Shown here one piece after another: positions 52,483 to 63,180 of a stretch of DNA of 64,000 nt (positions within the stretch are counted from its first letter, which is position 1; each line of letters opens with the position of its first letter). Origin of the DNA: Peptoniphilus faecalis (lineage in GTDB: Bacteria; Bacillota; Clostridia; Tissierellales; Peptoniphilaceae); the NCBI RefSeq assembly GCF_012976305.1, contig NZ_JABDSR010000001.1, positions 124,001 to 188,000 of the forward strand, in the 5' to 3' direction. Position numbers and translations under genes: made by a program. A model generated the notes under the pieces. It worked only from the letters and a program-made list of their open reading frames with translations. It had not been told where the DNA came from and did not search any database.

Positions 52483-54309
52483 TTATTCTTCGTCATCATC
52501 TACAACTTCATAGTCTGCATCAACTACATCATCATCATTTTTTGCTTCAGATGATCCAGCTTGTCCTTGTGCACCTTGTTGTTTATAAATTTCTTCAGAG
52601 ATTGCATAGAAAGCTTGAGTTAACTCTTCAGTCTTAGACTTAATAGCTTCAAGGTCTTCGCCATCCTTTACATCTTTAAGACTCTTGATTGCATCTTCAA
52701 TCTTAGTCTTATCAGCATCAGAAATTTTACCTTCAACATCTTTTAATGTGTTTTCAGATTGATAAATAATTGAATCTGCGTTATTTTTTGCCTCAATTAA
52801 TTCCTTCTTCTTAGCATCTTCTTGCGCATACATTTCAGCTTCCTTAACCTTCTTTTCGATTTCTTCTTCATTTAGGTTAGTAGAAGATGTAATTGTGATG
52901 TGTTGTTCCTTACCTGTACCAAGGTCTTTAGCGCTTACATTTACAATGCCATTTGCGTCGATGTCAAATGTAACTTCGATTTGTGGCACTCCCCTTCTTG
53001 CTGGTGCAATACCATCAAGTGTAAATCTACCAAGAGTTACATTGTCCTTAGCCATTTGTCTTTCACCTTGAAGTACGTGAATTTCTACAGAAGTTTGATT
53101 ATCTGCTGCAGTTGTAAATACTTGTGACTTCTTAGTTGGAATAGTTGTATTTCTTTCAATAAGTCTTGTAGTAATATTACCCATAGTTTCAATTCCAAGA
53201 GATAGTGGTGTTACATCAAGTAATAATAAGTCTTTTACATCACCTGATAGAACTCCACCTTGAATTGCTGCACCAAGAGCAACACATTCATCTGGGTTAA
53301 TATCTTTTTGTGGTTGTTTTCCAGTCAACTTTTTAATACATTCTTGCACTGCTGGAATTCTTGTTGAACCTCCAACTAGAAGAACTTTATCTATATCCTT
53401 TGCAGAAAGTCCTGCATCTGATAATGCATCTTTAACAGGTCCTTCCGTCATTTTTACAAGATCAGCTGTAAGTTCATCAAATTTAGCACGAGTTAAATCC
53501 ATATTTAAGTGAAGTGGACCAGCTTGTGATGCTGTAATAAATGGAAGATTAATATTAGTTGACAATGTTGAAGAAAGCTCCTTCTTAGCTTTTTCAGCAG
53601 CTTCTTTAAGTCTTTGAAGACTCATCTTATCAGCCTTTAAATCAATTCCATTTTCTTTTTTAAATTCTTCAGCAATATAATCGATAACTCTGTTGTCAAA
53701 GTCATCGCCACCTAATTTATTATTACCACGAGTTGCATGTACTTCAAATACTCCATCAGAAAGTTCAAGGATTGAAACATCGAAAGTACCACCACCAAGG
53801 TCATAAACCATTACAGTTTGTGCCTCTGTATCCTTATCTTCTCCATAAGCAAGAGCAGCCGCAGTTGGTTCATTTACAATTCTTTTCACATCAAGACCTG
53901 CGATTTTTCCTGCATCTTTAGTTGCTTGTCTTTGAGCATCTGTAAAGTAAGCTGGAACTGTAATAACCGCTTCAGTAATTTTTTCTCCAAGATAAGATTC
54001 TGCATCAGATTTTAATTTTTGTAAAATCATAGCTGAAATATCTTGTGGTGTATAAGTTTTTGAATCTATCTTTATATTAAAGTCAGAACCCATGTGTCTC
54101 TTAATAGAAGAGATAGTTCTGTCAGGGTTTGTAATAGCTTGTCTCTTAGCAGTTTCTCCTACTAATCTTTCACCATCTTTAGTAAAAGCTACAACAGAAG
54201 GTGTAGTTCTATTACCTTCAATGTTTGGAATTATTACAGCGTCTCCACCTTCCATTACTGCTACTGCAGAGTTAGTTGTTCCTAAATCAATACCAATTAT
54301 TTTTCCCAT
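52483..54309 (-). CDS. dnaK: Molecular chaperone DnaK (Hsp70)
   Basis: A 608-aa Hsp70. The ATPase domain (1-~370) shows [34 protein letters not shown] and [14 protein letters not shown]; the substrate domain follows and the C-terminus is acidic ([18 protein letters not shown]). Cytoplasmic protein folding with GrpE and DnaJ. AGGAGGAAATTTATT precedes the ATG. Confidence 0.99.
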   Translation of the reverse strand: MGKIIGIDLGTTNSAVAVMEGGDAVIIPNIEGNRTTPSVVAFTKDGERLVGETAKRQAITNPDRTISSIKRHMGSDFNIKIDSKTYTPQDISAMILQKLKSDAESYLGEKITEAVITVPAYFTDAQRQATKDAGKIAGLDVKRIVNEPTAAALAYGEDKDTEAQTVMVYDLGGGTFDVSILELSDGVFEVHATRGNNKLGGDDFDNRVIDYIAEEFKKENGIDLKADKMSLQRLKEAAEKAKKELSSTLSTNINLPFITASQAGPLHLNMDLTRAKFDELTADLVKMTEGPVKDALSDAGLSAKDIDKVLLVGGSTRIPAVQECIKKLTGKQPQKDINPDECVALGAAIQGGVLSGDVKDLLLLDVTPLSLGIETMGNITTRLIERNTTIPTKKSQVFTTAADNQTSVEIHVLQGERQMAKDNVTLGRFTLDGIAPARRGVPQIEVTFDIDANGIVNVSAKDLGTGKEQHITITSSTNLNEEEIEKKVKEAEMYAQEDAKKKELIEAKNNADSIIYQSENTLKDVEGKISDADKTKIEDAIKSLKDVKDGEDLEAIKSKTEELTQAFYAISEEIYKQQGAQGQAGSSEAKNDDDVVDADYEVVDDDEE

Positions 54310-54335
54310 AATAAATTTCCTCCTAAATAAATCAC

Positions 54336-54911
54336 TTATTGTGAAACTTTGACCATTGCAGGTCTTAGCGTTTTGTCATTAATTAAATAACCTTTTTGTA
54401 AAACTTCAATTACATAGCCACTGTCGTATTCATCAGAATCTTCAGTGAGCACTGCGTGGTGATACATTGGGTCGAATTCTTCACCCAGAGCCTTCATTTC
54501 AACAATACCTTCCTTTTTAAGTACTTCAGTAAGTTGATCCTTTATCATCATTATCCCGTCATAAGTTGAATCCCTATCACCAATAGAATTCATTGCTCTT
54601 TCAAAATTGTCAATGACAGGAAGTAAGTCGTTTACAACCTTTTTAACTCCAAGTTCAATATATTCAGCCTTTTGAGCTTCAGTTCTTCTCTTGTAATTTG
54701 CGAAATCAGCTTGAAGTCTCATAAACTTATCAGTTAGTGCTTGATACTTTTCATCGTCACTTTCGTAGTCGATAATTTTTTCAGAATCCTCTTCTGTCTT
54801 CGTATCATTACTAATATTTTCATTATTTATATTCTTATTTTCATTAACAGCTTCTTCTTTAATATCTTCTTCTTTTTTTATATCTTCTTTTTTTATATCA
54901 TCATTTGTCAT
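54336..54911 (-). CDS. grpE: Nucleotide exchange factor GrpE
   Basis: Releases ADP from DnaK. ATG 54911 follows AGGGAG; an upstream in-frame GTG at 54923 overlaps the hrcA stop. The protein (191 aa) has a long Glu/Lys/Asn-rich N-terminal helix (1-60) and the conserved [31 protein letters not shown] and [20 protein letters not shown]. Confidence 0.97.
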   Translation of the reverse strand: MTNDDIKKEDIKKEEDIKEEAVNENKNINNENISNDTKTEEDSEKIIDYESDDEKYQALTDKFMRLQADFANYKRRTEAQKAEYIELGVKKVVNDLLPVIDNFERAMNSIGDRDSTYDGIMMIKDQLTEVLKKEGIVEMKALGEEFDPMYHHAVLTEDSDEYDSGYVIEVLQKGYLINDKTLRPAMVKVSQ

Positions 54912-54919
54912 GTACTCCC

Positions 54920-55942
54920 TCACATTTCTTTTAATCCTCTAGTAAGTGCATCACTAAAAATTTTAACGACCTTGACCAATCTCATATAATCAATCCTAAC
55001 TGGTCCAATAATTCCAATACTTCCATAGATACCATAATCTTTAGTAAAGGGTGCTCTAATAATAGTATTTTCTTTCATTAAACTTGCACTGTTTTCTGAA
55101 CCAATTATTACTTCCACATCTCCTGTGAAATTATCATCTTTTAAGATTTGAAATAAACTGTCTCTATCCTCAACTAAACTCATAAAATCTTTAGCCTTGT
55201 CAAGATCCCTATATTCGTCAAAATTCAAAATATTAGTGAGACCATCATAATAAATTTCAATGGATGAGACCTTTTTATTAAATTCACTTGCGATTTTTAC
55301 AACATTGGAAATAAAATTCCCATATCTAATCATATTATCGGAAAGAGAAATTTTAAGTGATTCAATTTTGTCAAAGTCAATTCCCGACATTTTTTCATTT
55401 AAAACTTTCTCAATATAATAAAAATCTTCATCAGAAATATTTTCTATTTCTAAAAAATATCTTTCTATTACTCCCTTATCGCCTATTAAGACCAAGAGTG
55501 CCGTATTTCTATCGATTTTTACAAGAGTAAGTCTTTTTATTTTTGTATCAGCCTTTTGTGGTGTAATTAAATATGCCGTGCAATTACTGATGTTGGCGAG
55601 CAAATTAACTGAATTTTTATAAAAGTCTTCTAAATTTCTAGAAGTATATAAAATTCTGTCTTTGATTTTTTTAGAAGCATCTATATCATGAAATTCGCTA
55701 AAACTTTTAAAAATTTCATCAACATAAAATCTATAAGCCTTATCAGAAGGAATTCTTCCCGCTGATTGATGCGGCTTATTTAAAAAACCAAGATCTTCAA
55801 GATCTGCCATTTCATTTCTTATAGTCGCAGAACTAACTCCAAGATGATATTCTTTAGATAGAGTTCGTGACCCGACGGGAGTTGGCATATCGATATATGC
55901 TTCAATTATGGCATTTAAAATATTTATTTTTCTAGCATCCAT
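54920..55942 (-). CDS. hrcA: Heat-inducible transcription repressor HrcA
   Basis: Repressor binding CIRCE; it needs GroEL for activity. ATG 55942 follows AAGGAGGAAATT. The 340-aa protein begins with a winged helix (ILNAIIEAYIDMPTPVGSRTLSK, VSSATIRNEMADLEDLGFL, PHQSAGRIPSDKAYRFYVD) and continues with the HrcA dimer domain. First gene of the class I heat-shock operon. groES/groEL are not in this window. Confidence 0.97.
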   Translation of the reverse strand: MDARKINILNAIIEAYIDMPTPVGSRTLSKEYHLGVSSATIRNEMADLEDLGFLNKPHQSAGRIPSDKAYRFYVDEIFKSFSEFHDIDASKKIKDRILYTSRNLEDFYKNSVNLLANISNCTAYLITPQKADTKIKRLTLVKIDRNTALLVLIGDKGVIERYFLEIENISDEDFYYIEKVLNEKMSGIDFDKIESLKISLSDNMIRYGNFISNVVKIASEFNKKVSSIEIYYDGLTNILNFDEYRDLDKAKDFMSLVEDRDSLFQILKDDNFTGDVEVIIGSENSASLMKENTIIRAPFTKDYGIYGSIGIIGPVRIDYMRLVKVVKIFSDALTRGLKEM

Positions 55943-55956
55943 AATTTCCTCCTTTA

Positions 55957-55983
55957 TTAGCACTCATTGGTGTTGAGTGCTAA
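55957..55983. promoter_or_regulatory. CIRCE operator
   Basis: TTAGCACTC (55957-55965), a 9-bp spacer and GAGTGCTAA (55975-55983): a perfect match to the CIRCE consensus. It lies between the hrcA promoter and its ribosome site, so HrcA represses its own operon. Confidence 0.97.
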
Positions 55984-55992
55984 TCTATTTAT

Positions 55993-56021
55993 ATAGTACC
56001 CTCTTCTCTCCTATTTGTCAA
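55993..56021 (-). promoter_or_regulatory. Sigma-A promoter of hrcA-grpE-dnaK
   Basis: On the minus strand TTGACA (56021-56016), a 17-bp spacer and TACTAT (55998-55993), directly upstream of CIRCE. The operator begins about 10 bp downstream of the -10 box. Confidence 0.85.
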
Positions 56022-56143
56022 GGAATTTTCAAAAATTTTTTATTATTTTTATTATAAAGTAAAATGTTATTAACTGTAATAAATCAAAAATTTTCCAATC
56101 TTCTATATATTTATGTTAAAATTAGTAATTGGAGATGATTCAA

Positions 56144-56668
56144 TTGAAAAAAAATGAAACTTTGTCTTTTATTCTTACAATTGTTGCTGCAGTTTTAATT
56201 GCACTATTTGTGAGGAACTTTATTTTTAATATAGCTGTTGTTAATGGAGAGTCCATGCACCCAACATTAAATGAAAAAGATAAGTTAATTTGTCTTTCTT
56301 ATAAAAGGTTCACTGATATACCTAGAGGCGAAATTGTTGTAATTGACGCACCAAACGACAATAGGAATTACATTAAAAGGCTTATTGGAAAGCCTGGCGA
56401 CACAATTGAGTTTAAAGAAGGAAAAGTTTATTTAAATGGAAGTCTATTAAAAGAAAACTACACTTCAACTGATGTCACAGAATCTGACCAAAAAAGTTTT
56501 ATACTAAAAGATAATGAATATTTTGTAATGGGAGATAACAGACTGCCGGGCATGAGTGTTGACTCGAGATACTTTGGACCAATCGAAAAGAAAAGAATAA
56601 AATCAGCGGCAGTCTACAGAATTTTACCTCTTAAAAGTAGAGGGAAAATTGAAACTTTGATAAAATAA
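56144..56668 (+). CDS. lepB: Signal peptidase I (second copy)
   Basis: Second type I signal peptidase. I choose the TTG at 56144, placed behind the strong ribosome site GGAGATGATT, giving 174 aa. One membrane anchor (TLSFILTIVAAVLIALFVRN) is followed by the catalytic Ser in VNGESMHPTL and Lys in YIKRLIGKPGD; box E is MGDNRLPGMSVDSRYFGP. It shares overall form with the copy at 14225. It is followed 30 bp on by lepA; lepB-lepA-hemW is a familiar Firmicute order. Confidence 0.94.
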   Translation: MKKNETLSFILTIVAAVLIALFVRNFIFNIAVVNGESMHPTLNEKDKLICLSYKRFTDIPRGEIVVIDAPNDNRNYIKRLIGKPGDTIEFKEGKVYLNGSLLKENYTSTDVTESDQKSFILKDNEYFVMGDNRLPGMSVDSRYFGPIEKKRIKSAAVYRILPLKSRGKIETLIK

Positions 56669-56698
56669 AAATATCCCCTAAAATACGGAGGTAAAAAT

Positions 56699-58510
56699 TT
56701 GAGAAATCAAAATAATATTAGAAATTTTTCAATAATAGCACATATTGATCACGGCAAATCCACTCTTGCCGATAGACTAATTGAGTCAACTGGAATGCTC
56801 ACCAAAAGAGAAATGGACGATCAAGTCCTCGACTCCATGGATCTTGAACGTGAGAGAGGAATTACAATTAAATTAAAAGCTATTAGACTTATATATAAAG
56901 ATGATAGAGATGGCAAAGAGTATATTTTAAACTTAATTGACACTCCAGGGCATGTTGACTTCAACTACGAAGTTTCTCGCTCCCTTGCTGCTTGCGAAGG
57001 TGCCATTGTAGTTGTAGATGCTTCACAGGGCGTTGAAGCTCAAACTCTTGCAAATGTCTATCTTGCTATTGATCAAGACCTTGAACTTGTTCCAGTGATA
57101 AATAAAATTGATCTTCCAAGTGCAAGACCCGATGAGATAAAACAAGAAATAGAAGATATTATTGGCATCGACACTGAAGGCATTCCACTTATTTCTGCAA
57201 AAGAAGGTATTGGAATTGACGATGTACTTCACGCAATTATAGATAAAATTCCTGCACCAAATGGCGACTACAATTCCCCACTTAAAGCTCTAATTTTTGA
57301 TTCAATTTATGACTCTTATCGAGGAGTAATTTGCCACGTTAGAATCATTGACGGCTCAGTAAAACCAGGTGATGAAATACTTATGATGGCTACAGGTAAA
57401 ACTTTTGAAGTAGTTGAAGTTGGAGTAACTTCCAATGGTCACATTCCTCTTGACTCTTTAAATGCAGGCGAAGTTGGTTTTATAACTGCTTCAATTAAAA
57501 ATGTCAAAGACGCTAGAGTCGGTGACACTATCACTTTAAAAAATAATAAAACAAGTGATCCCATGCCTGGATATAAAAAAGTTGTACCAATGGTATTCTG
57601 TGGTGTGTATCCTGGCGAAGGCGAAGAATACAACAATGTTCGCGACGCCTTAGAAAAACTACAAGTAAATGATGCAGCCCTAGACTTTGAAGCAGAAACT
57701 TCTGTTGCTCTTGGGTTTGGGTTTAGATGTGGCTTCTTAGGACTTCTTCACATGGAAATTATCCAAGAAAGACTAGAAAGAGAATTTAATTTAAATATTG
57801 TTACTACTGCTCCATCTGTTATTTACAATGTAATGAAAAAAAATGGCGAGATGATTTCTATTCAAAATCCATCAAATTTGCCTGATCCAACAGAAATTGA
57901 TTACATGGAAGAACCAATTGTAAAAGCAGAAATTATGACTCCAACAGATTATGTTGGTCAAGTTATGGAACTATGCCAAAATAGGCGTGGTGTCTTTAAA
58001 GATATGCAATACTTAGAAGAAACTAGAGCACTTATAACTTATAACATGCCCCTAAATGAGGTAATTTATGATTTTTTTGATGCACTTAAATCAAAGACTC
58101 GTGGCTATGCATCCTATGATTATGAATTAATTGGCTATGAAAAATCTAATCTCGTTAAACTTGATATTTTAATTAATGAAGAGCTTGTAGATGCTTTCTC
58201 ATTAATTGTTCACGAATCAAATTCTTACCTTCGTGCAAGAAAAATTTGTGAAAAGTTAAAGGATGTAATACCAAGACACCAATTTGCAGTACCAATTCAA
58301 GCTGCAATAGGAAATAAAATTATTGCAAGAGAAACTATTCGTGCCCTTAGAAAGGACGTCCTTGCTAAATGTTACGGTGGCGATATCTCTAGAAAGAGAA
58401 AACTCCTTGAAAAACAAAAGGAAGGAAAGAAGAGAATGCGTACTGTAGGTAATGTTGACATTCCACAAGATGCTTTCTTGTCTGTATTAAAATACGATGA
58501 AGAAAAATAA
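56699..58510 (+). CDS. lepA: Elongation factor 4 (LepA)
   Basis: Ribosome-bound translational GTPase acting in back-translocation or ribosome assembly. It is 603 aa. The TTG start follows GGAGGTAAAAAT. G motifs are [17 protein letters not shown] and NKIDLP; the LepA-specific C-terminal domain ends [20 protein letters not shown]. It overlaps hemW by 14 bp. Confidence 0.98.
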   Translation: MRNQNNIRNFSIIAHIDHGKSTLADRLIESTGMLTKREMDDQVLDSMDLERERGITIKLKAIRLIYKDDRDGKEYILNLIDTPGHVDFNYEVSRSLAACEGAIVVVDASQGVEAQTLANVYLAIDQDLELVPVINKIDLPSARPDEIKQEIEDIIGIDTEGIPLISAKEGIGIDDVLHAIIDKIPAPNGDYNSPLKALIFDSIYDSYRGVICHVRIIDGSVKPGDEILMMATGKTFEVVEVGVTSNGHIPLDSLNAGEVGFITASIKNVKDARVGDTITLKNNKTSDPMPGYKKVVPMVFCGVYPGEGEEYNNVRDALEKLQVNDAALDFEAETSVALGFGFRCGFLGLLHMEIIQERLEREFNLNIVTTAPSVIYNVMKKNGEMISIQNPSNLPDPTEIDYMEEPIVKAEIMTPTDYVGQVMELCQNRRGVFKDMQYLEETRALITYNMPLNEVIYDFFDALKSKTRGYASYDYELIGYEKSNLVKLDILINEELVDAFSLIVHESNSYLRARKICEKLKDVIPRHQFAVPIQAAIGNKIIARETIRALRKDVLAKCYGGDISRKRKLLEKQKEGKKRMRTVGNVDIPQDAFLSVLKYDEEK

Positions 58511-59636
58511 AATTTCAATTTATATTCATATACCCTTTTGTGAGAGTAGATGTTACTATTGTGACTTCTGCTCTTCTCTTTTAAATAAAGAAAATGAAGA
58601 AAAATATTTTTATTATTTAGAAAGAGAAATAAAATTACAGGAAAATATTTTAAAAGAAAGAACTATTGACACTATTTTTATTGGTGGTGGTACTCCTTCT
58701 TCTGTGGACGAGAAATTTATTGTGAGAATTTTAAGCGTTTTAAAAAATTATGATTTTAGTGAAAACGCAGAAATTACAATAGAGTCCAATCCCAATTCTC
58801 TTACAAGAAGAAAAGCAGAGATCTTTTTTAATTCTGGCATTAATAGAATTTCCATTGGAGCACAATCCTTTAACGATGAAATATTAAAAAAAATTGGAAG
58901 AATTCATAACTCTGCTGATATTTATAAAGCTATTGAAAATGCAAGAATTGCAGGATTTACAAATATAAATTTAGATTTAATGCTTGCACTTCCATCACAA
59001 AAGTTTTCTGATATATTAAAATCAGTTAATGAAGTAAAAAAATTAAATCTTCCTCACATTTCTTATTACTCATTGATTTTAGAAGAAAGTACAATTCTTT
59101 ATAAAGCGCACAAAAAAAATCCTCTAGACTTCCCTAATGAACTTGAGGATAGAAAAATGTATCACTATGTAGTCAAAGAATTTGAAAAAATTGGTCTCCA
59201 TCAATATGAAATTTCAAATTTTGCGAAAAAGGGATTTAAGTGTAGGCACAATTTAATTTATTGGAAGCTAATGGACTATATTTCCTTTGGGCTAGAGGCT
59301 TCTTCAAATATAAAAAATTTAAGATATAGAAACTTTTCTGATTTTAAAAATTATTATAATTCAATTGATAAAAATGATTTGCCCATAGAATTTTCTGAAA
59401 AATTATCTGAAATCGATAGAATTAATGAATTTATAATGTTGGGGCTTAGACTTAATTCAGGGATAGATATAGATGAATTTAAGGAAAAATTCCAAAAAGA
59501 TTTTTTTAAAATTTATGAAAGTGAAATCGAAAAAAATATTGTTCTTGGATTAATAAATATTAGTGAAAATAAAATCTATCTCACTAAAAGGGGAAGAGAT
59601 TTATCAAATCAAGTAGAACTAGATTTTTTTAAGTAA
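58497..59636 (+). CDS. hemW: HemW-like radical-SAM protein (coproporphyrinogen III oxidase-like)
   Basis: A 379-aa radical-SAM protein with the cluster motif [16 protein letters not shown] (CxxxCxxC plus the extra Cys found in HemW), [11 protein letters not shown] and [10 protein letters not shown]. The real family role is heme insertion (HemW), not coproporphyrinogen oxidation. No heme-synthesis genes are nearby. It starts inside the end of lepA, the usual pairing. Confidence 0.92.
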   Translation: MKKNKISIYIHIPFCESRCYYCDFCSSLLNKENEEKYFYYLEREIKLQENILKERTIDTIFIGGGTPSSVDEKFIVRILSVLKNYDFSENAEITIESNPNSLTRRKAEIFFNSGINRISIGAQSFNDEILKKIGRIHNSADIYKAIENARIAGFTNINLDLMLALPSQKFSDILKSVNEVKKLNLPHISYYSLILEESTILYKAHKKNPLDFPNELEDRKMYHYVVKEFEKIGLHQYEISNFAKKGFKCRHNLIYWKLMDYISFGLEASSNIKNLRYRNFSDFKNYYNSIDKNDLPIEFSEKLSEIDRINEFIMLGLRLNSGIDIDEFKEKFQKDFFKIYESEIEKNIVLGLINISENKIYLTKRGRDLSNQVELDFFK

Positions 59637-59735
59637 AAATAAAGCTAGATGCACAAAACTGCTACTTGTAAAAAATAATTGAAAGTATGAACTAAAGCTT
59701 GTAAAAAAACATAGCAAAGGTGTGGAAAAATTATG

Positions 59736-59759
59736 GCGGTCTTAGGACTGCTTTTTTTT
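59736..59759 (+). terminator. Terminator of lepB-lepA-hemW
   Basis: GCGGTC and GACTGC pair (one G-T) around a TTAG loop, followed by eight T. It lies about 100 bp after hemW. The gap 59637-60008 otherwise holds a direct-repeat copy (59757-59782) and a gene remnant (59832-59897). Confidence 0.8.
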
Positions 59760-59782
59760 ATTAAGTTTGCAGTATTTACTCA
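59757..59782. repeat. Left copy of imperfect direct repeat flanking the ABC/two-component module
   Basis: TTTATTAAGTTTGCAGTATT then TACTCA; compare 63801-63825, TTTGTTAAGTTTGTAGTATT then GCTCA. They differ at two positions in the first 20 bases, with a further base change and one indel after it. The copies bracket a 4-kb gene module. Confidence 0.45.
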
Positions 59783-59831
59783 CGTAATAAAATTTATAAT
59801 AGCATAAAATAAAACATATTGAGGCGAAAAT

Positions 59832-59897
59832 ATGAAATCAAAAATTATAGCACCGAGAAATTATTGTAAACTATGTGCTATTTGTACGATATATTAA
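59832..59897 (+). pseudogene. N-terminal remnant of a DUF3795-like protein
   Basis: A 21-codon frame, MKSKIIAPRNYCKLCAICTI plus Tyr, behind GAGGCGAAAAT. The pattern MxSKxIAPxxxYCxLCxxC is that of the N-terminus of DUF3795 proteins (small cysteine-rich proteins), which normally continue for over 100 residues. Here a stop follows and no continuation is visible in any frame up to 60008. It looks like a truncated gene at a rearrangement point, but a real short peptide cannot be excluded. Confidence 0.4.
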
Positions 59898-60008
59898 CTT
59901 GTAATAGATTTAAATACAAATTTTAATTTGGTTTTAAATTATAGTTTTAACTTGAAATATATCTTTAGTTTAATAATAAATTTAATTATGAATCAGGAGG
60001 TTTTTAAT

Positions 60009-60671
60009 ATGAATGTAATTGAAGTAAAAAATATGAGTAAAAATTTTAAAAACAAAAAGCTATTCAACAATTTTTCTTTAGAAATTGAAGAAAATACAGT
60101 GCATGCCCTTGTTGGACCAAATGGATCTGGTAAGACAACTCTATTTAGAATACTTACAGATCTTTATGATGAAGATTGTGGAGAAGTTAAGATTAAAGGT
60201 AGTATGTCAATGTTACTTGAAAATGACTATTTGTATGAAGACAAGACAGGACTTGAAAACATTAAATTATACGGTTTATATTTTGGATATAAGCCTGAAA
60301 ATTATAAAAAGTATTCTGATTTATTGGAAATTACAAAGGATTTGAATAGGAATGTTTCTACATATTCTAAAGGTATGAAGAGGAAATTGTCTTTACTAAT
60401 TATTGTAATGATGAATAGAGAGATAATATTTTTAGATGAGGTTACTAGTGGAGTAGATCCAATATCAAGAGTTGAGATTAGAAAACTCATAAAATTACTA
60501 AAGGATGAAGGTAAGACCATAGTAATTACTAGTCATGACCTGTCAGAAATTGAAAAAGTAGCAGATAAGGTTTCCATGATAAAATCAGGAGAGCTGCTTT
60601 TTACGAAGAATATAGACGAAATGCAAGGAGAGAGCTTAGAAGATTTATTTATAGAGGAAGGTACAAAATGA
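60009..60671 (+). CDS. ABC transporter ATP-binding protein
   Basis: ATPase of an ABC-2 type exporter, 220 aa from ATG 60009 behind CAGGAGGTTTTTAAT; the longer frames upstream lack a ribosome site. Walker A is GPNGSGKTT, the signature YSKGMKRKLS is of the ABC-2/drug-export type, Walker B EIIFLDEVTSGVDP and H-loop VITSHDLSE. It starts a five-gene unit with two permeases and a two-component system, all overlapping or nearly so. Confidence 0.93.
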   Translation: MNVIEVKNMSKNFKNKKLFNNFSLEIEENTVHALVGPNGSGKTTLFRILTDLYDEDCGEVKIKGSMSMLLENDYLYEDKTGLENIKLYGLYFGYKPENYKKYSDLLEITKDLNRNVSTYSKGMKRKLSLLIIVMMNREIIFLDEVTSGVDPISRVEIRKLIKLLKDEGKTIVITSHDLSEIEKVADKVSMIKSGELLFTKNIDEMQGESLEDLFIEEGTK

Positions 60672-61381
60672 ATGATAAGATGAATATTAATAGGGCTTGT
60701 CGCTACTATTTAAGTAAAGACAAGGATTTTATTTTAAATTTATTATTATTTACTTTGATTTCCCTTGGCTTTATTTTTTTACTATATAAGGGGATCTTTG
60801 ATTCTAGAGGAAATGATTATATTATATTAATGCTATATGTACTAATGCTTGGAATTTCACTAATTATGTCTAATTCTATGGTTGTCAATTTAACAGTCAA
60901 GGATAAATTAAATAAACGTATAGAATTTATCCTAGCATCAGGAGTAAATATAAAAGATGTGATTAAAGCCTATGGGGTAGAAATGTGGAGACTATCTTCC
61001 ATTGTTCCCTTTATGTTGTTTTTTCTAACTTATGTCCTAGTAGACTTTCAAATCGAATTTAAGTGGATTGTGGGTATATTTGTGACAATGATAGGAATGA
61101 CTTATTTTGAAATACTATTTTTTAATCTTATAAGTTTATCCCAAAAAAACTTTAAGTTTTTCAAAAATATAGTTTTCTTTGGAACAACAATTTTAATTTA
61201 CATGATAGGCACATTTTCAGAGAAGATTCTCTCATTAATAGAAAGATATAATCTAAACCTTATCTATATAATATTAGGGATAAATCTAGGATTGGGATTA
61301 ATCTTTGCAATCTCCTCCATGAAAGATTTAAGCAAGATAAACAATGAATCTGTAATTAATAAAGAAGGTTCATGGTCATGA
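60668..61381 (+). CDS. ABC-2 type permease subunit (first)
   Basis: Membrane protein of 237 aa with about six helices (for example DFILNLLLFTLISLGFIFLL and ILMLYVLMLGISLIMSN). It overlaps the ATPase gene by 4 bp (ATGA). The NLTVKDKLNKRIEFILASGV segment resembles ABC-2 permeases and matches a similar stretch in the next gene, so the two permeases are paralogues forming the channel. Substrate unknown. Confidence 0.8.
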   Translation: MNDKMNINRACRYYLSKDKDFILNLLLFTLISLGFIFLLYKGIFDSRGNDYIILMLYVLMLGISLIMSNSMVVNLTVKDKLNKRIEFILASGVNIKDVIKAYGVEMWRLSSIVPFMLFFLTYVLVDFQIEFKWIVGIFVTMIGMTYFEILFFNLISLSQKNFKFFKNIVFFGTTILIYMIGTFSEKILSLIERYNLNLIYIILGINLGLGLIFAISSMKDLSKINNESVINKEGSWS

Positions 61382-62016
61382 AATTAGTTATTGATGATCT
61401 AAAAAAATTACTAGGCAAAAATGCTCTCTTAATGTCATTTATAGCATTTTTATGCACCTTTATGGCTCTGTTTTTTACTGATGAAGGAAGCCAAGAAATA
61501 AATAAGGTCATAGATATAATTAAAATTGATGGAATTTTAATACTTTTTGTAATATTTGGAATAGAACTCGCTAAAAATACCTTGGCAGCAGATAAGATTA
61601 GCAAAAAGCTTGAATTTTTACTTGCAAATGGATTTCCTATGAAAAAAATTCTAGGCAAGTATTTTATCAGCATATATATAAGCTCATTTATTATACTTCT
61701 CCCAAGTTTAGTATTAAATTTACTAAAAGTTAAATTATCTTATCTGGTCATGCTAAACTTAATCTTATCAAGCCTATTATATACATTGGTCGTAGTATTA
61801 ACTATACTTGATACCATTAATATGAACAAAATAAATTCTCTTCATATTAGGCTTGTAGGGCTATTTATAGGAATTATGATTATATCCTCACTAGTATATA
61901 ATTTTACAAATAAGCTGTCTTTATATTTATTAAGTAAGTTTTTTGTCTTAGTATCAATAAATCTATTTTTGGGTATAAAAACTAATAAAGAAAGGATTGT
62001 AGTTAGCTACTATTGA
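61378..62016 (+). CDS. ABC-2 type permease subunit (second)
   Basis: Membrane protein of 212 aa with about six helices. ATG 61378 overlaps the previous stop (ATGA) with good spacing from AAGG; ATG 61372 is too close. The stretch ELAKNTLAADKISKKLEFLLANGF is a counterpart of NLTVKDKLNKRIEFILASGV in the first permease, supporting duplication. Probably a heteromeric transporter with the upstream ATPase. Confidence 0.78.
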   Translation: MKLVIDDLKKLLGKNALLMSFIAFLCTFMALFFTDEGSQEINKVIDIIKIDGILILFVIFGIELAKNTLAADKISKKLEFLLANGFPMKKILGKYFISIYISSFIILLPSLVLNLLKVKLSYLVMLNLILSSLLYTLVVVLTILDTINMNKINSLHIRLVGLFIGIMIISSLVYNFTNKLSLYLLSKFFVLVSINLFLGIKTNKERIVVSYY

Positions 62017-62019
62017 GAT

Positions 62020-63180
62020 ATGTATAAGAAATTAGAAAAAATTGTAATCAGCCATTTAATGATAATTTTATTTTGGGGTCTTCTTTTTAAAAACAAAATG
62101 TTAGTAGAGGAGGACTCAATTTTAAATGCAGTTTCACTTATTTTAGTTTTTGCATTATACGGACTTATATACACAGAAATTTCAAATAAAAATATACTAG
62201 GAATATTTTCTATTTTGGTTATTTTTACGTCTCTTTTGCCTTTGAGTCTGATTTTAATAAATGGTCTACCTTATAAGTTTCTATTCGCTCTTATAAGTAT
62301 AGGCTCAACAAGCCTATTTATAAAAAAATATTTGGTATTAGAGAATATAAAATATATAAACATCTTACCGATATCAAGAAAATCCACCCAAATATTTACT
62401 ATTGGACTTGTATTTTTTATTTTTGTCTTGATTTACTTATTTGATATAGATACGGTAATGATAAATATATTCACTCAGATAATCTTTCTTATTACAGAAT
62501 TTTTCTTTATCTTATTTTTAAAGGAAAAAGAATTAGCTTTTGAGAGAACCTTTAAACTATATTACCTATCAGACTATATGGCTAGTGAAAGAGATGAATT
62601 TGCAAGAATTATACATGACGATATTTTGCAAGATATATTTACAAGTAAAAATTACCTTTCTTCCAAAAATCCTGATATAGAATATTCAAAAAAGATTTTG
62701 ACTAGTCTTGAAAAGAAAGCAAGAAATATCATGAAATTCTATCAATCTTCTTTATTTGAAAAAGCTAATCTGGAAACATCATTATCTGCAATATTTGATA
62801 ATGTATCTTCTTTATATCCAAATAAAAATATTAAAATTACTAAACTTATCGATAGTGATTTAACAGAAGATAAAAAATTAATTAGGTTGATTTCAATAAT
62901 ATTAAAGGAACTTATAAATAATGTTTATAAGCATTCAGATGCAAAATATTTAAATTATAAACTTTATAAAAAAGGAAATTTTGTAATAATAGAAATGGAT
63001 AGTGATGGTGCAAGCCCTGCTGATTATAATAAAATTAATGAATCAAAGAGAGGAGTCTTGCTACTTAAACTTTTGATAGATTCAAATGCGGGAAATATTT
63101 CTTATGGATTAAATAAGGATATACTTTCAACAAAAGTTTGCTTGGAGGTGGAAAGAGATGAAAATTATTTTGTTGGATGA
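62020..63180 (+). CDS. Sensor histidine kinase (NarL-partner type)
   Basis: A 386-aa kinase. The N-terminal half (1-170) has about six membrane helices with no large outside domain, an intramembrane-sensing form. The phospho-acceptor is H199 in DEFARIIHDDILQDIF (HisKA_3-like), the N box KELINNVYKHSDAKYL, and a degenerate G box MDSDGASP. It starts 3 bp after the permease stop and overlaps the response regulator by 23 bp. Confidence 0.9.
   Translation: MYKKLEKIVISHLMIILFWGLLFKNKMLVEEDSILNAVSLILVFALYGLIYTEISNKNILGIFSILVIFTSLLPLSLILINGLPYKFLFALISIGSTSLFIKKYLVLENIKYINILPISRKSTQIFTIGLVFFIFVLIYLFDIDTVMINIFTQIIFLITEFFFILFLKEKELAFERTFKLYYLSDYMASERDEFARIIHDDILQDIFTSKNYLSSKNPDIEYSKKILTSLEKKARNIMKFYQSSLFEKANLETSLSAIFDNVSSLYPNKNIKITKLIDSDLTEDKKLIRLISIILKELINNVYKHSDAKYLNYKLYKKGNFVIIEMDSDGASPADYNKINESKRGVLLLKLLIDSNAGNISYGLNKDILSTKVCLEVERDENYFVG

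Noticed and set aside
58497-59636. Oxygen-independent coproporphyrinogen III oxidase (HemN)
   Set aside because: The cysteine pattern, length and position after lepA fit HemW; true HemN is longer and has extra N-terminal residues.
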